17,758 nucleotides of DNA from Actinospica sp035712985 (GTDB lineage Bacteria > Actinomycetota > Actinomycetes > Streptomycetales > Catenulisporaceae): positions 1 to 17,758 of the forward strand of contig DASTAE010000370.1 in assembly GCA_035712985.1 (NCBI GenBank), given 5' to 3'. Positions 8,820 to 15,749 of the stretch are shown piece after piece. The translations under genes were made by a program, and so were the position numbers. Under the pieces are notes generated by a model, which made no database searches, was not told where the DNA came from, and was given only the letters and a program-made list of their open reading frames with translations. Positions within the stretch are counted from its first letter, which is position 1. Each line of letters starts with the position of its first letter.

Positions 8820-11800
8820 TCAGCCGCCCAGCGCGGCCAGCCGCTCCTCGGCCGCGGCCAGCTCCGCGAGGCCCGTATGGCGGTAGCGCTCGACCGCCTC
8901 GCACAGCGCTTCCAATGCGGCTTCGCGCTCGCCGAGCAGCAGGTGGCAGCGGGCCGTGGCGTCGAGCGCGTAGGCCAGCGCGAAGCCGCGGCGGCTGGCC
9001 CGGGCGCGGGTCACGGCCTCGTCGAGCACCTTCAGCGCCTCGGCCGGCTCGCCCTCGTCCTCCGCGACGCGGCCGAGGTAGACGAGCGCGTCGATCTCGC
9101 CCGACTGGTCGGGGTGGACCGTGCGGCACAGGTCGAGCGCCTCCCGCAGCATCCGGCGGCCCGCCGCGGTATCGCCGGACAGGTGCAGCGCCCAGCCGAG
9201 CTCGCGCAGCGCGTTGGTCGCGTTGTTGGCCGCGCTGCCGCCGAGTTCGAGCGCGATCTCCCGGCCGCGCTCCAGGTCCGCGATCGCCGCGGGCAGCGCG
9301 CCCGCGGCCGCGCGGGCCTGGCCGCGCCAGGTGAGCGTGAAGGCGATGCCCAGCCGGTAGCCGAGGCCCTCGTAGAGCGCGATCGCCGCGGTCGTCTCCC
9401 GCTCGGCCCGCTCGTGGTCGCCCCACATCGAGGCGATCCGGCCGAGCGCGCCGTGCGCCGCGGCCTCGACCTGGATCAGGCCGTGCGCGCGGCCCGAGGC
9501 CAGGTTGCGCACGAAGGTCTCCTCGCAGGCCTTGAGCTCGCCGAGGTCGTACTCGAGATAGCCGAGCGTGGTCTGCGTCGCGGTCGCCGCGTGCGAATTG
9601 CCGATCTCGTGGAACGCGTCGGCCGCGGCCCGCGCGGCGGCGCGCGCCTCGTCGAAGTTGAACAGCGACTGCTCGAGCCGGGCCAGCGTCTGCAGGGTCA
9701 TCGCCTCGCCGAGCCGGTCGCCGTTCTCCCGGAACAGCTCCCTGGCCCGCGCCTGCGCCTCGCGCGCGCCCTGCGGCTCGTTGCGCATCCGCAGCACGTC
9801 GCCGTAGCGGAAGAGCGCGTCGGCCTCGCCGATCGCGTTGCCGGTCTCCCGGTGCAGCGCGATGCACCGCTCGAGCACCGTCCGCGGCCGCGTGCTGCCG
9901 TGCGGCTCGGACCAGACGATGATCTGGGCCAGATTGCGCAGCGCGTCGGCCTGCGCGCGCCGGTCGCCGAGCTCCTCGGCGAGGCGCGCCGCGATCGTGT
10001 GCAGCTCCGCGGCCTGCGACCACGGACCGTCCTGGTGCAGCAGCACGCCGATCCCCGAGGTGATGGCGATGCGCAGGGCCGGCGGCGTCGCCGGATGCTC
10101 GATCGCCGCGAGCAGGCCGACCCGCTCGCCGTGCAGCCACTTCAGCGCGGGCTGGAGACCGGCGAACTCGGGCACCGGCCCGGGAACCTCGCTCGGCTCG
10201 TGCCACCGGATGACGCCGGAGAAGTGCCGCGCCGCCGACCACGTCGTGTGCTCGTAGTAGTTCAGCAGCCGCAGCCGCGCCGAGCCCTCCTCCTCGCCCT
10301 CGACGTCGATGAGAGTTCTGGCATACACGCGGACCAGGTCGTGCATCGAGTAGCGGTCGGCGCGCTGCTGATTCAGCAGGCTGCGGTCGAGCAGCGAGTC
10401 CAGCAGCCGCCGCGCGGCCTCGACCTCCGTGCCGAGCAGGTTCGCCGCGGCGTACGGGTCGAGGTCCGGCCCCGGCAGCACGCCGAGCAGCCGGATCAGC
10501 CGCTGCTCGGCCTCCGGCAGGTTCGCGTAGGAGGACTCGAAGACCGAGGTCAGATCGCGCTCGCCGTCCGTGAGCCGGTCCAGGCGCGCGTCCTCGTCGC
10601 GCAGTTCGGCGAGCACGTCGTCGACCGACAGATCGCGGCTGTGCTTGAGCCGCGCGCCGACGATCCGCAGCGCGAGCGGCACGTAGCCGCAGAGCGCGGC
10701 CAGTTCGCGCAGCGCCGGACCGTCCGTCAGCTCGCGCTCCGGGGCAGCGACCCGGCCGAGCAGCGCCACGGCCTCCGCCTCGCCGAGCAGGTCCACGGTC
10801 AGCGCGCGCACGCCCGGCAGGTCGGCCAGCCGGCCCCGGCTGGTGATCAGCACCAGGCAGCCCGGCAGGCCGGGCAGCAGCGGCTCGACCTGCGCGGCGC
10901 CCGCGGCGTTGTCCAGCACGATCAGGGTTCTGCTGTCGGCCAGCCTGGACCGGTAGAGCGCCGACCGCTCCGGCACGCCGGGCGGGATCGCCTGTCCGGG
11001 CACGCCGAGCGAACGCAGCAGATAGGCCAGCGCCTCCTCGGCGGGCATCGCCTCCGCGCCCGGCGAATGCCCGCGCAGATCGATGAACAGCTGCCCGTCC
11101 GGGAAGCGGTCGGCGACCCGGTGCGCGGCGTGCACGGCCAGCGCGGTCTTGCCGATCCCGCCGAGGCCGTCCAGCGCGGAGATCACCAGCGCCCCCGCGG
11201 CGCCGCCCGCCGCGTCGACCAGCTCGGACAGCTCCGCGACCCGGCCGGTGAACGTGCGCGTGTCCGCGGGCAGCTGATGCGGAGCGCCCGGATTCAGCGG
11301 CGCCGCGAGCGCGGGGTCCTGCCGCCGGATCGCCTCGTGCAGCTCGCGCAGCTCCGCGCTCGGCTCCAGGCCCAGCTCGTCGAGCACCGCCGCGCGGTAC
11401 GCCTCGTACACGGCGGCGGCCTGCGCGGACCGGCCCGCGCGGTACAGCGCGAGCATCAGCTGACCGCGGAACGCCTCGTGCCGCGGATGCGCCTCGGTCA
11501 GCGCGCCGAGTTCGTCGAGCAGTTCGTGATGACGGCCGAGGTTCAGCTCCGCCTCGATCCGGCCCTGCAGCGCCTGGATGCGGGTCTCCTCGAGCTCCCG
11601 CACCCGCGCGTCCTGCGCGAGCGACGGGATGTCGGAGAGCGGCCGCCCCTGCCAGAGCTCCAGCGCCGCGCGGAACCGCTTCGCCGCGTCGGCCCACGCC
11701 CGCTCGCCGAGCTTGCGCCGCCCCGCCGCGTACTCCTCCGCGAAGACGTGCAGGTCCAGCTCGCCGGGCTCCACGTGGATCAGATAGCCGGGAGGCGCCG

Positions 11801-12044
11801 CGCGCACCCGGTCGTCGTCCCCGAGCGTCTGCCGCAGCCGCATCACCTGGACGTGCAGGGGCGTCATCGAGGAGGAGTCCACCGCCTCCGTGCCCCACAG
11901 CAGCTCGGCGAGCCGGTCCGTCGACACCGGCGTCCCCGCCTCCAGCAGCAGCGCCGCGAGGAGCGCCCGCCGCAGCCGGCCGGCCACCGGTATCGGGCCC
12001 GCATCGCCGCGCACGGACAGCGGACCGAGCAGCGCGAAGCGCAC
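8820..12044 (-). CDS. AfsR-like SARP transcriptional regulator (wHTH-BTAD-NB-ARC-TPR)
   Basis: A 1074-residue cytoplasmic regulator. Residues 1-92 form an OmpR-type winged helix (VRFALLGPLSV, RRALLAALLLEAGTPVSTDRLAELLWG, LHVQVMRLRQTLGDD, GYLIHV). Residues about 98-243 are the bacterial transcriptional activation domain. An NTPase module follows, with Walker A GLGGIGKT (293-300), Walker B-like LIVLDN (374-379) and ITSR sensor. The C-terminal half is tetratricopeptide-like helices. This is the AfsR-type architecture, where ATP hydrolysis and the TPR part control DNA binding. GTG 12044 has GGGGAGG five bases upstream. No biosynthetic cluster is adjacent, so it is an orphan or global-type SARP. 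It is divergent from mdh, and two exact heptamers at 11-bp spacing lie just upstream of its start. The target genes cannot be read from sequence. Confidence 0.93.
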   Translation of the reverse strand: MRFALLGPLSVRGDAGPIPVAGRLRRALLAALLLEAGTPVSTDRLAELLWGTEAVDSSSMTPLHVQVMRLRQTLGDDDRVRAAPPGYLIHVEPGELDLHVFAEEYAAGRRKLGERAWADAAKRFRAALELWQGRPLSDIPSLAQDARVRELEETRIQALQGRIEAELNLGRHHELLDELGALTEAHPRHEAFRGQLMLALYRAGRSAQAAAVYEAYRAAVLDELGLEPSAELRELHEAIRRQDPALAAPLNPGAPHQLPADTRTFTGRVAELSELVDAAGGAAGALVISALDGLGGIGKTALAVHAAHRVADRFPDGQLFIDLRGHSPGAEAMPAEEALAYLLRSLGVPGQAIPPGVPERSALYRSRLADSRTLIVLDNAAGAAQVEPLLPGLPGCLVLITSRGRLADLPGVRALTVDLLGEAEAVALLGRVAAPERELTDGPALRELAALCGYVPLALRIVGARLKHSRDLSVDDVLAELRDEDARLDRLTDGERDLTSVFESSYANLPEAEQRLIRLLGVLPGPDLDPYAAANLLGTEVEAARRLLDSLLDRSLLNQQRADRYSMHDLVRVYARTLIDVEGEEEGSARLRLLNYYEHTTWSAARHFSGVIRWHEPSEVPGPVPEFAGLQPALKWLHGERVGLLAAIEHPATPPALRIAITSGIGVLLHQDGPWSQAAELHTIAARLAEELGDRRAQADALRNLAQIIVWSEPHGSTRPRTVLERCIALHRETGNAIGEADALFRYGDVLRMRNEPQGAREAQARARELFRENGDRLGEAMTLQTLARLEQSLFNFDEARAAARAAADAFHEIGNSHAATATQTTLGYLEYDLGELKACEETFVRNLASGRAHGLIQVEAAAHGALGRIASMWGDHERAERETTAAIALYEGLGYRLGIAFTLTWRGQARAAAGALPAAIADLERGREIALELGGSAANNATNALRELGWALHLSGDTAAGRRMLREALDLCRTVHPDQSGEIDALVYLGRVAEDEGEPAEALKVLDEAVTRARASRRGFALAYALDATARCHLLLGEREAALEALCEAVERYRHTGLAELAAAEERLAALGG

Positions 12045-12062
12045 GCGACCTCCCCGTGAGGC

Positions 12063-12080
12063 ACCCTGAACCAACCCTGA
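12063..12080 (-). promoter_or_regulatory. Direct heptamer pair with 11-bp period, candidate SARP binding site
   Basis: On the minus strand TCAGGGT occurs at 12080-12074 and again at 12069-12063, separated by exactly four bases. Heptamers with a four-base spacer (11-bp period) are the known layout of SARP-family binding sites. A degenerate third copy (TCACGGG) follows at offset 21. The site is 19-36 bases upstream of the SARP GTG and just downstream of a candidate -10, suggesting autoregulation. Confidence 0.45.
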
Positions 12081-12086
12081 GAGCCG

Positions 12087-12092
12087 ATGCTA
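12087..12092 (-). promoter_or_regulatory. Possible -10 element for the SARP gene
   Basis: TAGCAT on the minus strand fits TANNNT and would place the transcription start near 12080, at the edge of the heptamer pair. No good -35 is seen 16-18 bases upstream, which would fit an activator-dependent or regulated promoter. Confidence 0.35.
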
Positions 12093-12174
12093 TCCGCACT
12101 CGCCGATGTACGCGCAGCTCGCGGCTGTCGCCAGTCTCACAGCCGGTCGGGGCCGAAGGCGGGGTCGCGGCGGA

Positions 12175-12184
12175 GTAACGTTAC
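12175..12184. promoter_or_regulatory. GTAACGTTAC palindrome in the SARP/mdh divergent region
   Basis: A perfect 10-bp palindrome, 57 bases upstream of the mdh ATG and unusually AT-rich for this DNA. It could be an operator, or TAACGT could serve as a -10 for mdh. No -35 supports the latter. A GGCGGG/CCCGCC hairpin (12186-12201) follows in the presumed leader. Confidence 0.3.
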
Positions 12185-12240
12185 CGGCGGGAAACCCCGC
12201 CAAAGCCCCTGGACTTCGAAGCAGAAGAAGGCGTCACGAC

Positions 12241-13230
12241 ATGACTCGCACCCCCGTCAACGTCACGGTGACCGGCGCGGCCGGCCAGATCGGTTACTCG
12301 CTGCTGTTCCGGATCGCGTCCGGCCACCTGCTCGGCCCGGACGTCCCGGTGAGCCTGCGGCTGCTCGAGATCACCCCGGCGCTCAAGGCCGCCGAGGGCA
12401 CCGCGATGGAGCTCGACGACTGCGCCTTCCCGCTGCTGCGCGGGATCGAGATCACCGACGACCTGAAGACCGCCTTCGACGGCAGCAACGTCGCGCTGCT
12501 GGTCGGCGCCATGCCGCGCAAGGCGGGCATGGAGCGCGGCGACCTGCTCTCGGCCAACGGCGGGATCTTCAAGCCGCAGGGCCAGGCCATCAACGACCAC
12601 GCCGCCGACGACATCCGGGTCCTGGTCGTCGGCAACCCGGCGAACACCAACGCGCTGATCGCCGCGAGCAACGCCCCCGACGTGCCGAAGTCCCGCTTCA
12701 CCGCGATGACCCGGCTCGACCACAACCGCGCCGTCGCCCAGGTCGCCAAGAAGACCGGCGCCGCGGTGACCGAGATCAGCAACCTGACGATCTGGGGCAA
12801 CCACTCGGCCACCCAGTACCCGGACCTGTTCAACGCGAAGATCAACGGCAAGAGCGCGGCCGCCGTCATCGACGACCAGGCGTGGCTGGAGAACGACTTC
12901 ATCCCGACCGTCGCCAAGCGCGGCGCCGCGATCATCGAGGCCCGCGGCCTGTCCTCCGCCGCCAGCGCCGCCTCCGCCGCGCTGAACCACGTGCACACCT
13001 GGTTCAACGGCACCGCGCCCGGCGACTGGACCTCCATGGGCATCGTCTCCGACGGCTCCTACGGCGTGCCCGAGGGCCTGGTCTCCTCCTTCCCGGTCAC
13101 CACCAAGGACGGCGAGTACGAGATCGTCCAGGGCCTGGACCTCAACGAGTTCTCCCGCGGCCGCATCGACGCCTCGGTCGCCGAGCTCGCCTCGGAGCGC
13201 GACGAGGTCGTCAAGCTCGGCCTGATCTGA
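12241..13230 (+). CDS. mdh: Malate dehydrogenase (NAD-dependent)
   Basis: A 329-residue cytosolic enzyme interconverting malate and oxaloacetate, of the cytosolic-MDH-like clade used by actinobacteria and Thermus. Visible features are the Rossmann loop TGAAGQIGY (11-19), Glu43 in LRLLEIT (acidic residue typical of NAD preference), substrate arginines Arg93 and Arg99 in MPRKAGMERGDLL, GNPANTN (131-137), the TRLDHNR motif with Asp160 and Arg163, and the catalytic His188 in IWGNHSATQYPD. ATG 12241 is preceded by AGAAGAAGG; the open frame upstream to 12106 lacks family sequence. It is divergent from the SARP gene across 196 bases and ends in a strong terminator, so it is probably monocistronic. 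Identification is secure. Confidence 0.97.
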   Translation: MTRTPVNVTVTGAAGQIGYSLLFRIASGHLLGPDVPVSLRLLEITPALKAAEGTAMELDDCAFPLLRGIEITDDLKTAFDGSNVALLVGAMPRKAGMERGDLLSANGGIFKPQGQAINDHAADDIRVLVVGNPANTNALIAASNAPDVPKSRFTAMTRLDHNRAVAQVAKKTGAAVTEISNLTIWGNHSATQYPDLFNAKINGKSAAAVIDDQAWLENDFIPTVAKRGAAIIEARGLSSAASAASAALNHVHTWFNGTAPGDWTSMGIVSDGSYGVPEGLVSSFPVTTKDGEYEIVQGLDLNEFSRGRIDASVAELASERDEVVKLGLI

Positions 13231-13247
13231 CGCTTCGACAGCACGCG

Positions 13248-13299
13248 GGCGCGGCCCGCCCCGCCGGATTCCTCCGGCCGGGGCGGGCCGCGCCGTCTT
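13248..13299 (+). terminator. Intrinsic-type terminator of mdh
   Basis: GGCGCGGCCCGCCCC (13248-13262) pairs with its complement at 13280-13294. After a one-base bulge GCCGG (13263-13267) pairs with CCGGC (13274-13278), leaving a six-base loop: 20 bp in total. It is followed by GTCTTT, a short U-rich run, 17 bases after the mdh stop. Confidence 0.9.
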
Positions 13300-13400
13300 T
13301 CGGTTCGATAACTCCGCTTGCCTTAGCGCGTACGGATGCGTTTGTCTATCCCGGTCCGACGTAGACATCACGTTTATTCATCCGGGGGAGCAGGACTCTC

Positions 13401-14213
13401 ATGTCCAGTCCGTACGACCAGAATCCGGGGCAGCCGCAGTACGGCCAGCCGCCGCAGTTCGGCGCGCCGGTCCCGCAGCAGCCGGGCCAGCCGGGCCAGC
13501 CGCAGCAGCCGCAGCAGCCGATGCAGCCGCAGTTCGGCCAGCCGACGCAGCAGGCCGCGCCCGCGTGGGGCACCGCGCCCACCGCGCAGTACCCGGACCC
13601 GAACCAGAACCCGTACGCCGCGGGCAACCCGTACCAGCAGCCCTACGCGGGCGTCCCGACGCAGCCGGGCAAGCCGCCGAAGCAGCGCGGCCGCGGCGCC
13701 GCCGGGTTCTTCGCCGTGCTCTTCGGCACCATCTTCGGGCGCGTCGCCCTCGGTCTGGTCGTGGCGGGCGGCTTCGCGCTGTACCACTACGCGACCAGCG
13801 ACAACGCGCAGCGCAACTCGACCGGCCAGGTGACCCAGGCCGGCTCGGTGGCCGCGACCGACCTGGCCGTCGGCGACTGCTTCGACTCGCCGACCGGCAC
13901 CTCGGGCATCTCCTCGGTCAAGGCCATCCCGTGCACGCAGGCGCACGACTCGCAGGTCTACGCCGAGCCGAAGATCTCCGAGACCTCGTTCCCCGGTGCC
14001 AGCACCCTGGAGACCGAGGCGAAGAACGACTGCGAGTCGGACACCACGGAGTCCGCGGTCTCCTCGGATGTTCCGTCCACCGTCGGGCCCGAGGAGTTCT
14101 TCCCGCAGGACGACACCACCTTCGAGCAGCAGAACTACTTCATCTGCGCGATCGCGGCCGACAGCGCGACGCTCACCCAGTCGTACGTCGGGACGGCCAG
14201 CGCGGCGAGCTGA
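13401..14213 (+). CDS. Membrane-anchored protein with septum-formation-like extracellular domain
   Basis: A 270-residue protein. Residues 1-95 are a disordered Gln/Pro/Gly/Tyr-rich tail with repeated GQP and QPQ units. A basic stretch KPPKQRGRG precedes one membrane helix (about 101-128). The rest is probably outside: AVGDCFDSP (Cys160), AIPCTQAHDSQVYAE (Cys178), then Cys211 and Cys249. The GDCF...PCxxxHDxxV pattern is that of the actinobacterial septum-formation-like domain (PF13845), whose four cysteines likely form two disulphides. The name comes from the family; a role in division here is inference. ATG 13401 follows GGGGGAGCAGGA. The 170-base upstream gap holds the mdh terminator and, after it, an imperfect inverted repeat. 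A hairpin follows the gene. Confidence 0.8.
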   Translation: MSSPYDQNPGQPQYGQPPQFGAPVPQQPGQPGQPQQPQQPMQPQFGQPTQQAAPAWGTAPTAQYPDPNQNPYAAGNPYQQPYAGVPTQPGKPPKQRGRGAAGFFAVLFGTIFGRVALGLVVAGGFALYHYATSDNAQRNSTGQVTQAGSVAATDLAVGDCFDSPTGTSGISSVKAIPCTQAHDSQVYAEPKISETSFPGASTLETEAKNDCESDTTESAVSSDVPSTVGPEEFFPQDDTTFEQQNYFICAIAADSATLTQSYVGTASAAS

Positions 14214-14229
14214 CAAGGGAGGGTGAACA

Positions 14230-14266
14230 CGGTGCTCGGGCCGCACTTCGGCAGGCCCGGGCACCG
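14230..14266 (+). terminator. Terminator hairpin after the septum-formation-like gene
   Basis: CGGTGCTCGGGCC (14230-14242) pairs with GGCCCGGGCACCG (14254-14266): 13 bp with one G-U pair and an 11-base loop, 16 bases after the stop codon. The next gene's -10 (TAGACT) starts at the very next base. Confidence 0.75.
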
Positions 14267-14278
14267 TAGACTGGACGC
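14267..14278 (+). promoter_or_regulatory. -10 element of the CNNM transporter operon
   Basis: TAGACT (14267-14272) fits the actinobacterial TANNNT consensus. Six bases follow, and then the ATG at 14279, so transcription would begin at that A and yield a leaderless message. Any -35 would have to lie inside the preceding terminator hairpin; none matches well. Confidence 0.6.
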
Positions 14279-14353
14279 ATGTCCCCCGCGCCTCCCTCGG
14301 AGTGCAACAGACCCTGCGGCTCGCCTCCGGTCACTGAGGAGCCGAGCCGGTGA
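14279..14353 (+). CDS. Putative leaderless proline-rich leader peptide upstream of the CNNM transporter gene
   Basis: A 24-residue ORF beginning MSPAPPSEC and ending TEEPSR. Seven of 24 residues are proline, including two Pro-Pro pairs, and two cysteines flank NRP. Its ATG sits exactly at the predicted transcription start after TAGACT. Its TGA (14351-14353) overlaps the next gene's GTG as GTGA. The two Glu codons 20-21 (GAG GAG, 14336-14341) are also the Shine-Dalgarno of the transporter gene, so translating this ORF would run ribosomes through that site. Proline-rich, acidic leader peptides (mgtL, corL of Salmonella) control Mg2+ transporter genes; the analogy is inference. It could also be a chance open frame, since GTG followed by A automatically makes a TGA. 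Confidence 0.5.
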   Translation: MSPAPPSECNRPCGSPPVTEEPSR

Positions 14354-15687
14354 ACCAAACGATCACATCCTGCCTGGTCGTACTCGCGCTGATCCTGGTC
14401 GAGGCGCTCTTCGTCGCCTCCGAGATCGCGCTGGTCTCACTGCGCGAGTCCCAGGTGCACGAGCTCGCCGAGTCCGGCCGCCGCGGCGCCGTCGTGGCGC
14501 GCCTGGTGCGCGACCCCAACCGCTTTCTGGCCACGGTCCAGATCGGCGTCACGCTGACCGCGCTGCTCTCCTCGGCCTACGGCGCGACCACGCTGTCCGA
14601 GGACGCCAAGCGCGCGCTCGTCTCCGCCGGCATGACCTCGGGCCTGGCCGGCTTCATCGGCCTGGTCGGCGTCACCATGATCATCTCCTTCGTCACGCTG
14701 GTGATCGGCGAGCTCGCCCCCAAGCGGCTCGCCATGCAGCGGATCGAGGCGACCGCCCGCGCCGTCGGTCCCTTCGTCAACGGCATGTCGACCATCTGCC
14801 GTCCGGTGATCTGGCTGCTCTCGGTGTGCACCGACGTGGTCGTGCGGATGTTCGGCGGCGACCCTTCGGCCGCCCGCGAGCAGGTCAGCGAGTCCGAACT
14901 GCGGCGCATGGTGGCCGACAACACCTCGCTCAGCAAGGACGAGCGCCGGCTGATCGACGAGGTCTTCGGCGCGGGCGACCGGCAGTTGCGCGAGGTCCTG
15001 GTGCCGCGCACGGAGGTGGTCTTCCTCGAGGCGGCGACGCCGGTCCCCGAGGCCGCCGCCGAGATAGCCCGCTACCCGCACTCGCGCTACCCGGTCATCG
15101 ACGAGAGCGCGGACAACGTGGTCGGCTTCGTGCACGTGCGCGATCTGCTGAACCCGGACGCCGCCGAGCGCGCCGACCAGGTGGCCGAACTGACCAGGCC
15201 CGCGCTCTTCCTGCCCGGGACCAAGCACGTGCTCGACGCCCTGTCCGAGATGCGTCGCGACTCCTTCCACCTGGCCATCGTCGTGGACGAGTACGGCGGC
15301 ACCGCCGGCATCGTCACCCTCGAGGACCTGGTCGAGGAGGTCATCGGCGACATCCGCGACGAGTACGACAGCGCCCGCTCGGACGTGATCCGGCTGCGCG
15401 GCGGCGGCTTCGACCTCTCCGGCCTGATCAACCTGGACGACGCCGGCGACGTGATCGGCGTACGGCTGCCCGAGGGCCCCTACGAGACCCTCGCGGGCTT
15501 CCTGATAGCGCAGCTCGGCCGGCTGCCCGCGCTCGGCGACGAGGTCACCCACGACGGCCTGCGCTTCACCGTGCACTCGATGGACGGCCGCCGCGTCTCC
15601 CGCGTCCGGATCGAACAGGTGGAGCACCCGCAGGCGCCCGAACCCCAGCTGCCGGCCCCCGCGGCCCCGGTGATAGCGGATCGTTAG
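14350..15687 (+). CDS. CNNM/CorC-HlyC family membrane protein (DUF21-CBS-CorC), putative Mg2+ transporter
   Basis: A 445-residue membrane protein. The DUF21/CNNM domain (about 1-180) has membrane helices near 5-28, 60-85, 97-120 and 138-165, with the conserved ASEIAL and GELAPKR segments. A CBS pair spans about 213-340, including VLVPRTEVVFL, RYPVID and the hallmark VVDEYGGTAGIVTLEDLVEEVIGDI. The C-terminal CorC/HlyC transporter-associated domain is about 345-425. Relatives such as MpfA and CorC are linked to Mg2+ efflux, with the CBS pair binding ATP-Mg; older annotations call them hemolysins. The role here is inferred from family. GTG 14350 has GAGGAG eight bases upstream and overlaps the stop of the short proline-rich ORF. 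trpS follows after 62 bases with its own likely promoter. Confidence 0.92.
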   Translation: MNQTITSCLVVLALILVEALFVASEIALVSLRESQVHELAESGRRGAVVARLVRDPNRFLATVQIGVTLTALLSSAYGATTLSEDAKRALVSAGMTSGLAGFIGLVGVTMIISFVTLVIGELAPKRLAMQRIEATARAVGPFVNGMSTICRPVIWLLSVCTDVVVRMFGGDPSAAREQVSESELRRMVADNTSLSKDERRLIDEVFGAGDRQLREVLVPRTEVVFLEAATPVPEAAAEIARYPHSRYPVIDESADNVVGFVHVRDLLNPDAAERADQVAELTRPALFLPGTKHVLDALSEMRRDSFHLAIVVDEYGGTAGIVTLEDLVEEVIGDIRDEYDSARSDVIRLRGGGFDLSGLINLDDAGDVIGVRLPEGPYETLAGFLIAQLGRLPALGDEVTHDGLRFTVHSMDGRRVSRVRIEQVEHPQAPEPQLPAPAAPVIADR

Positions 15688-15734
15688 CGGCCCCGGCGAT
15701 TGATACGGCGGGATGAGGGAACTTGCACGGGTCT

Positions 15735-15749
15735 GCGAGAATGGGCGTC
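15735..15749 (+). promoter_or_regulatory. Possible extended -10 promoter for a leaderless trpS transcript
   Basis: TGC followed by GAGAAT (15737-15742) resembles an extended -10. It is seven bases before the trpS ATG at 15750, the distance expected if transcription starts at the A. No Shine-Dalgarno lies before that ATG. No matching -35 was found. Confidence 0.4.

Noticed and set aside
15688..15749. T-box or tryptophan attenuator upstream of trpS
   Set aside because: Only 62 bases, no Trp-codon run, no T-box core, and the promoter appears to give a leaderless message.
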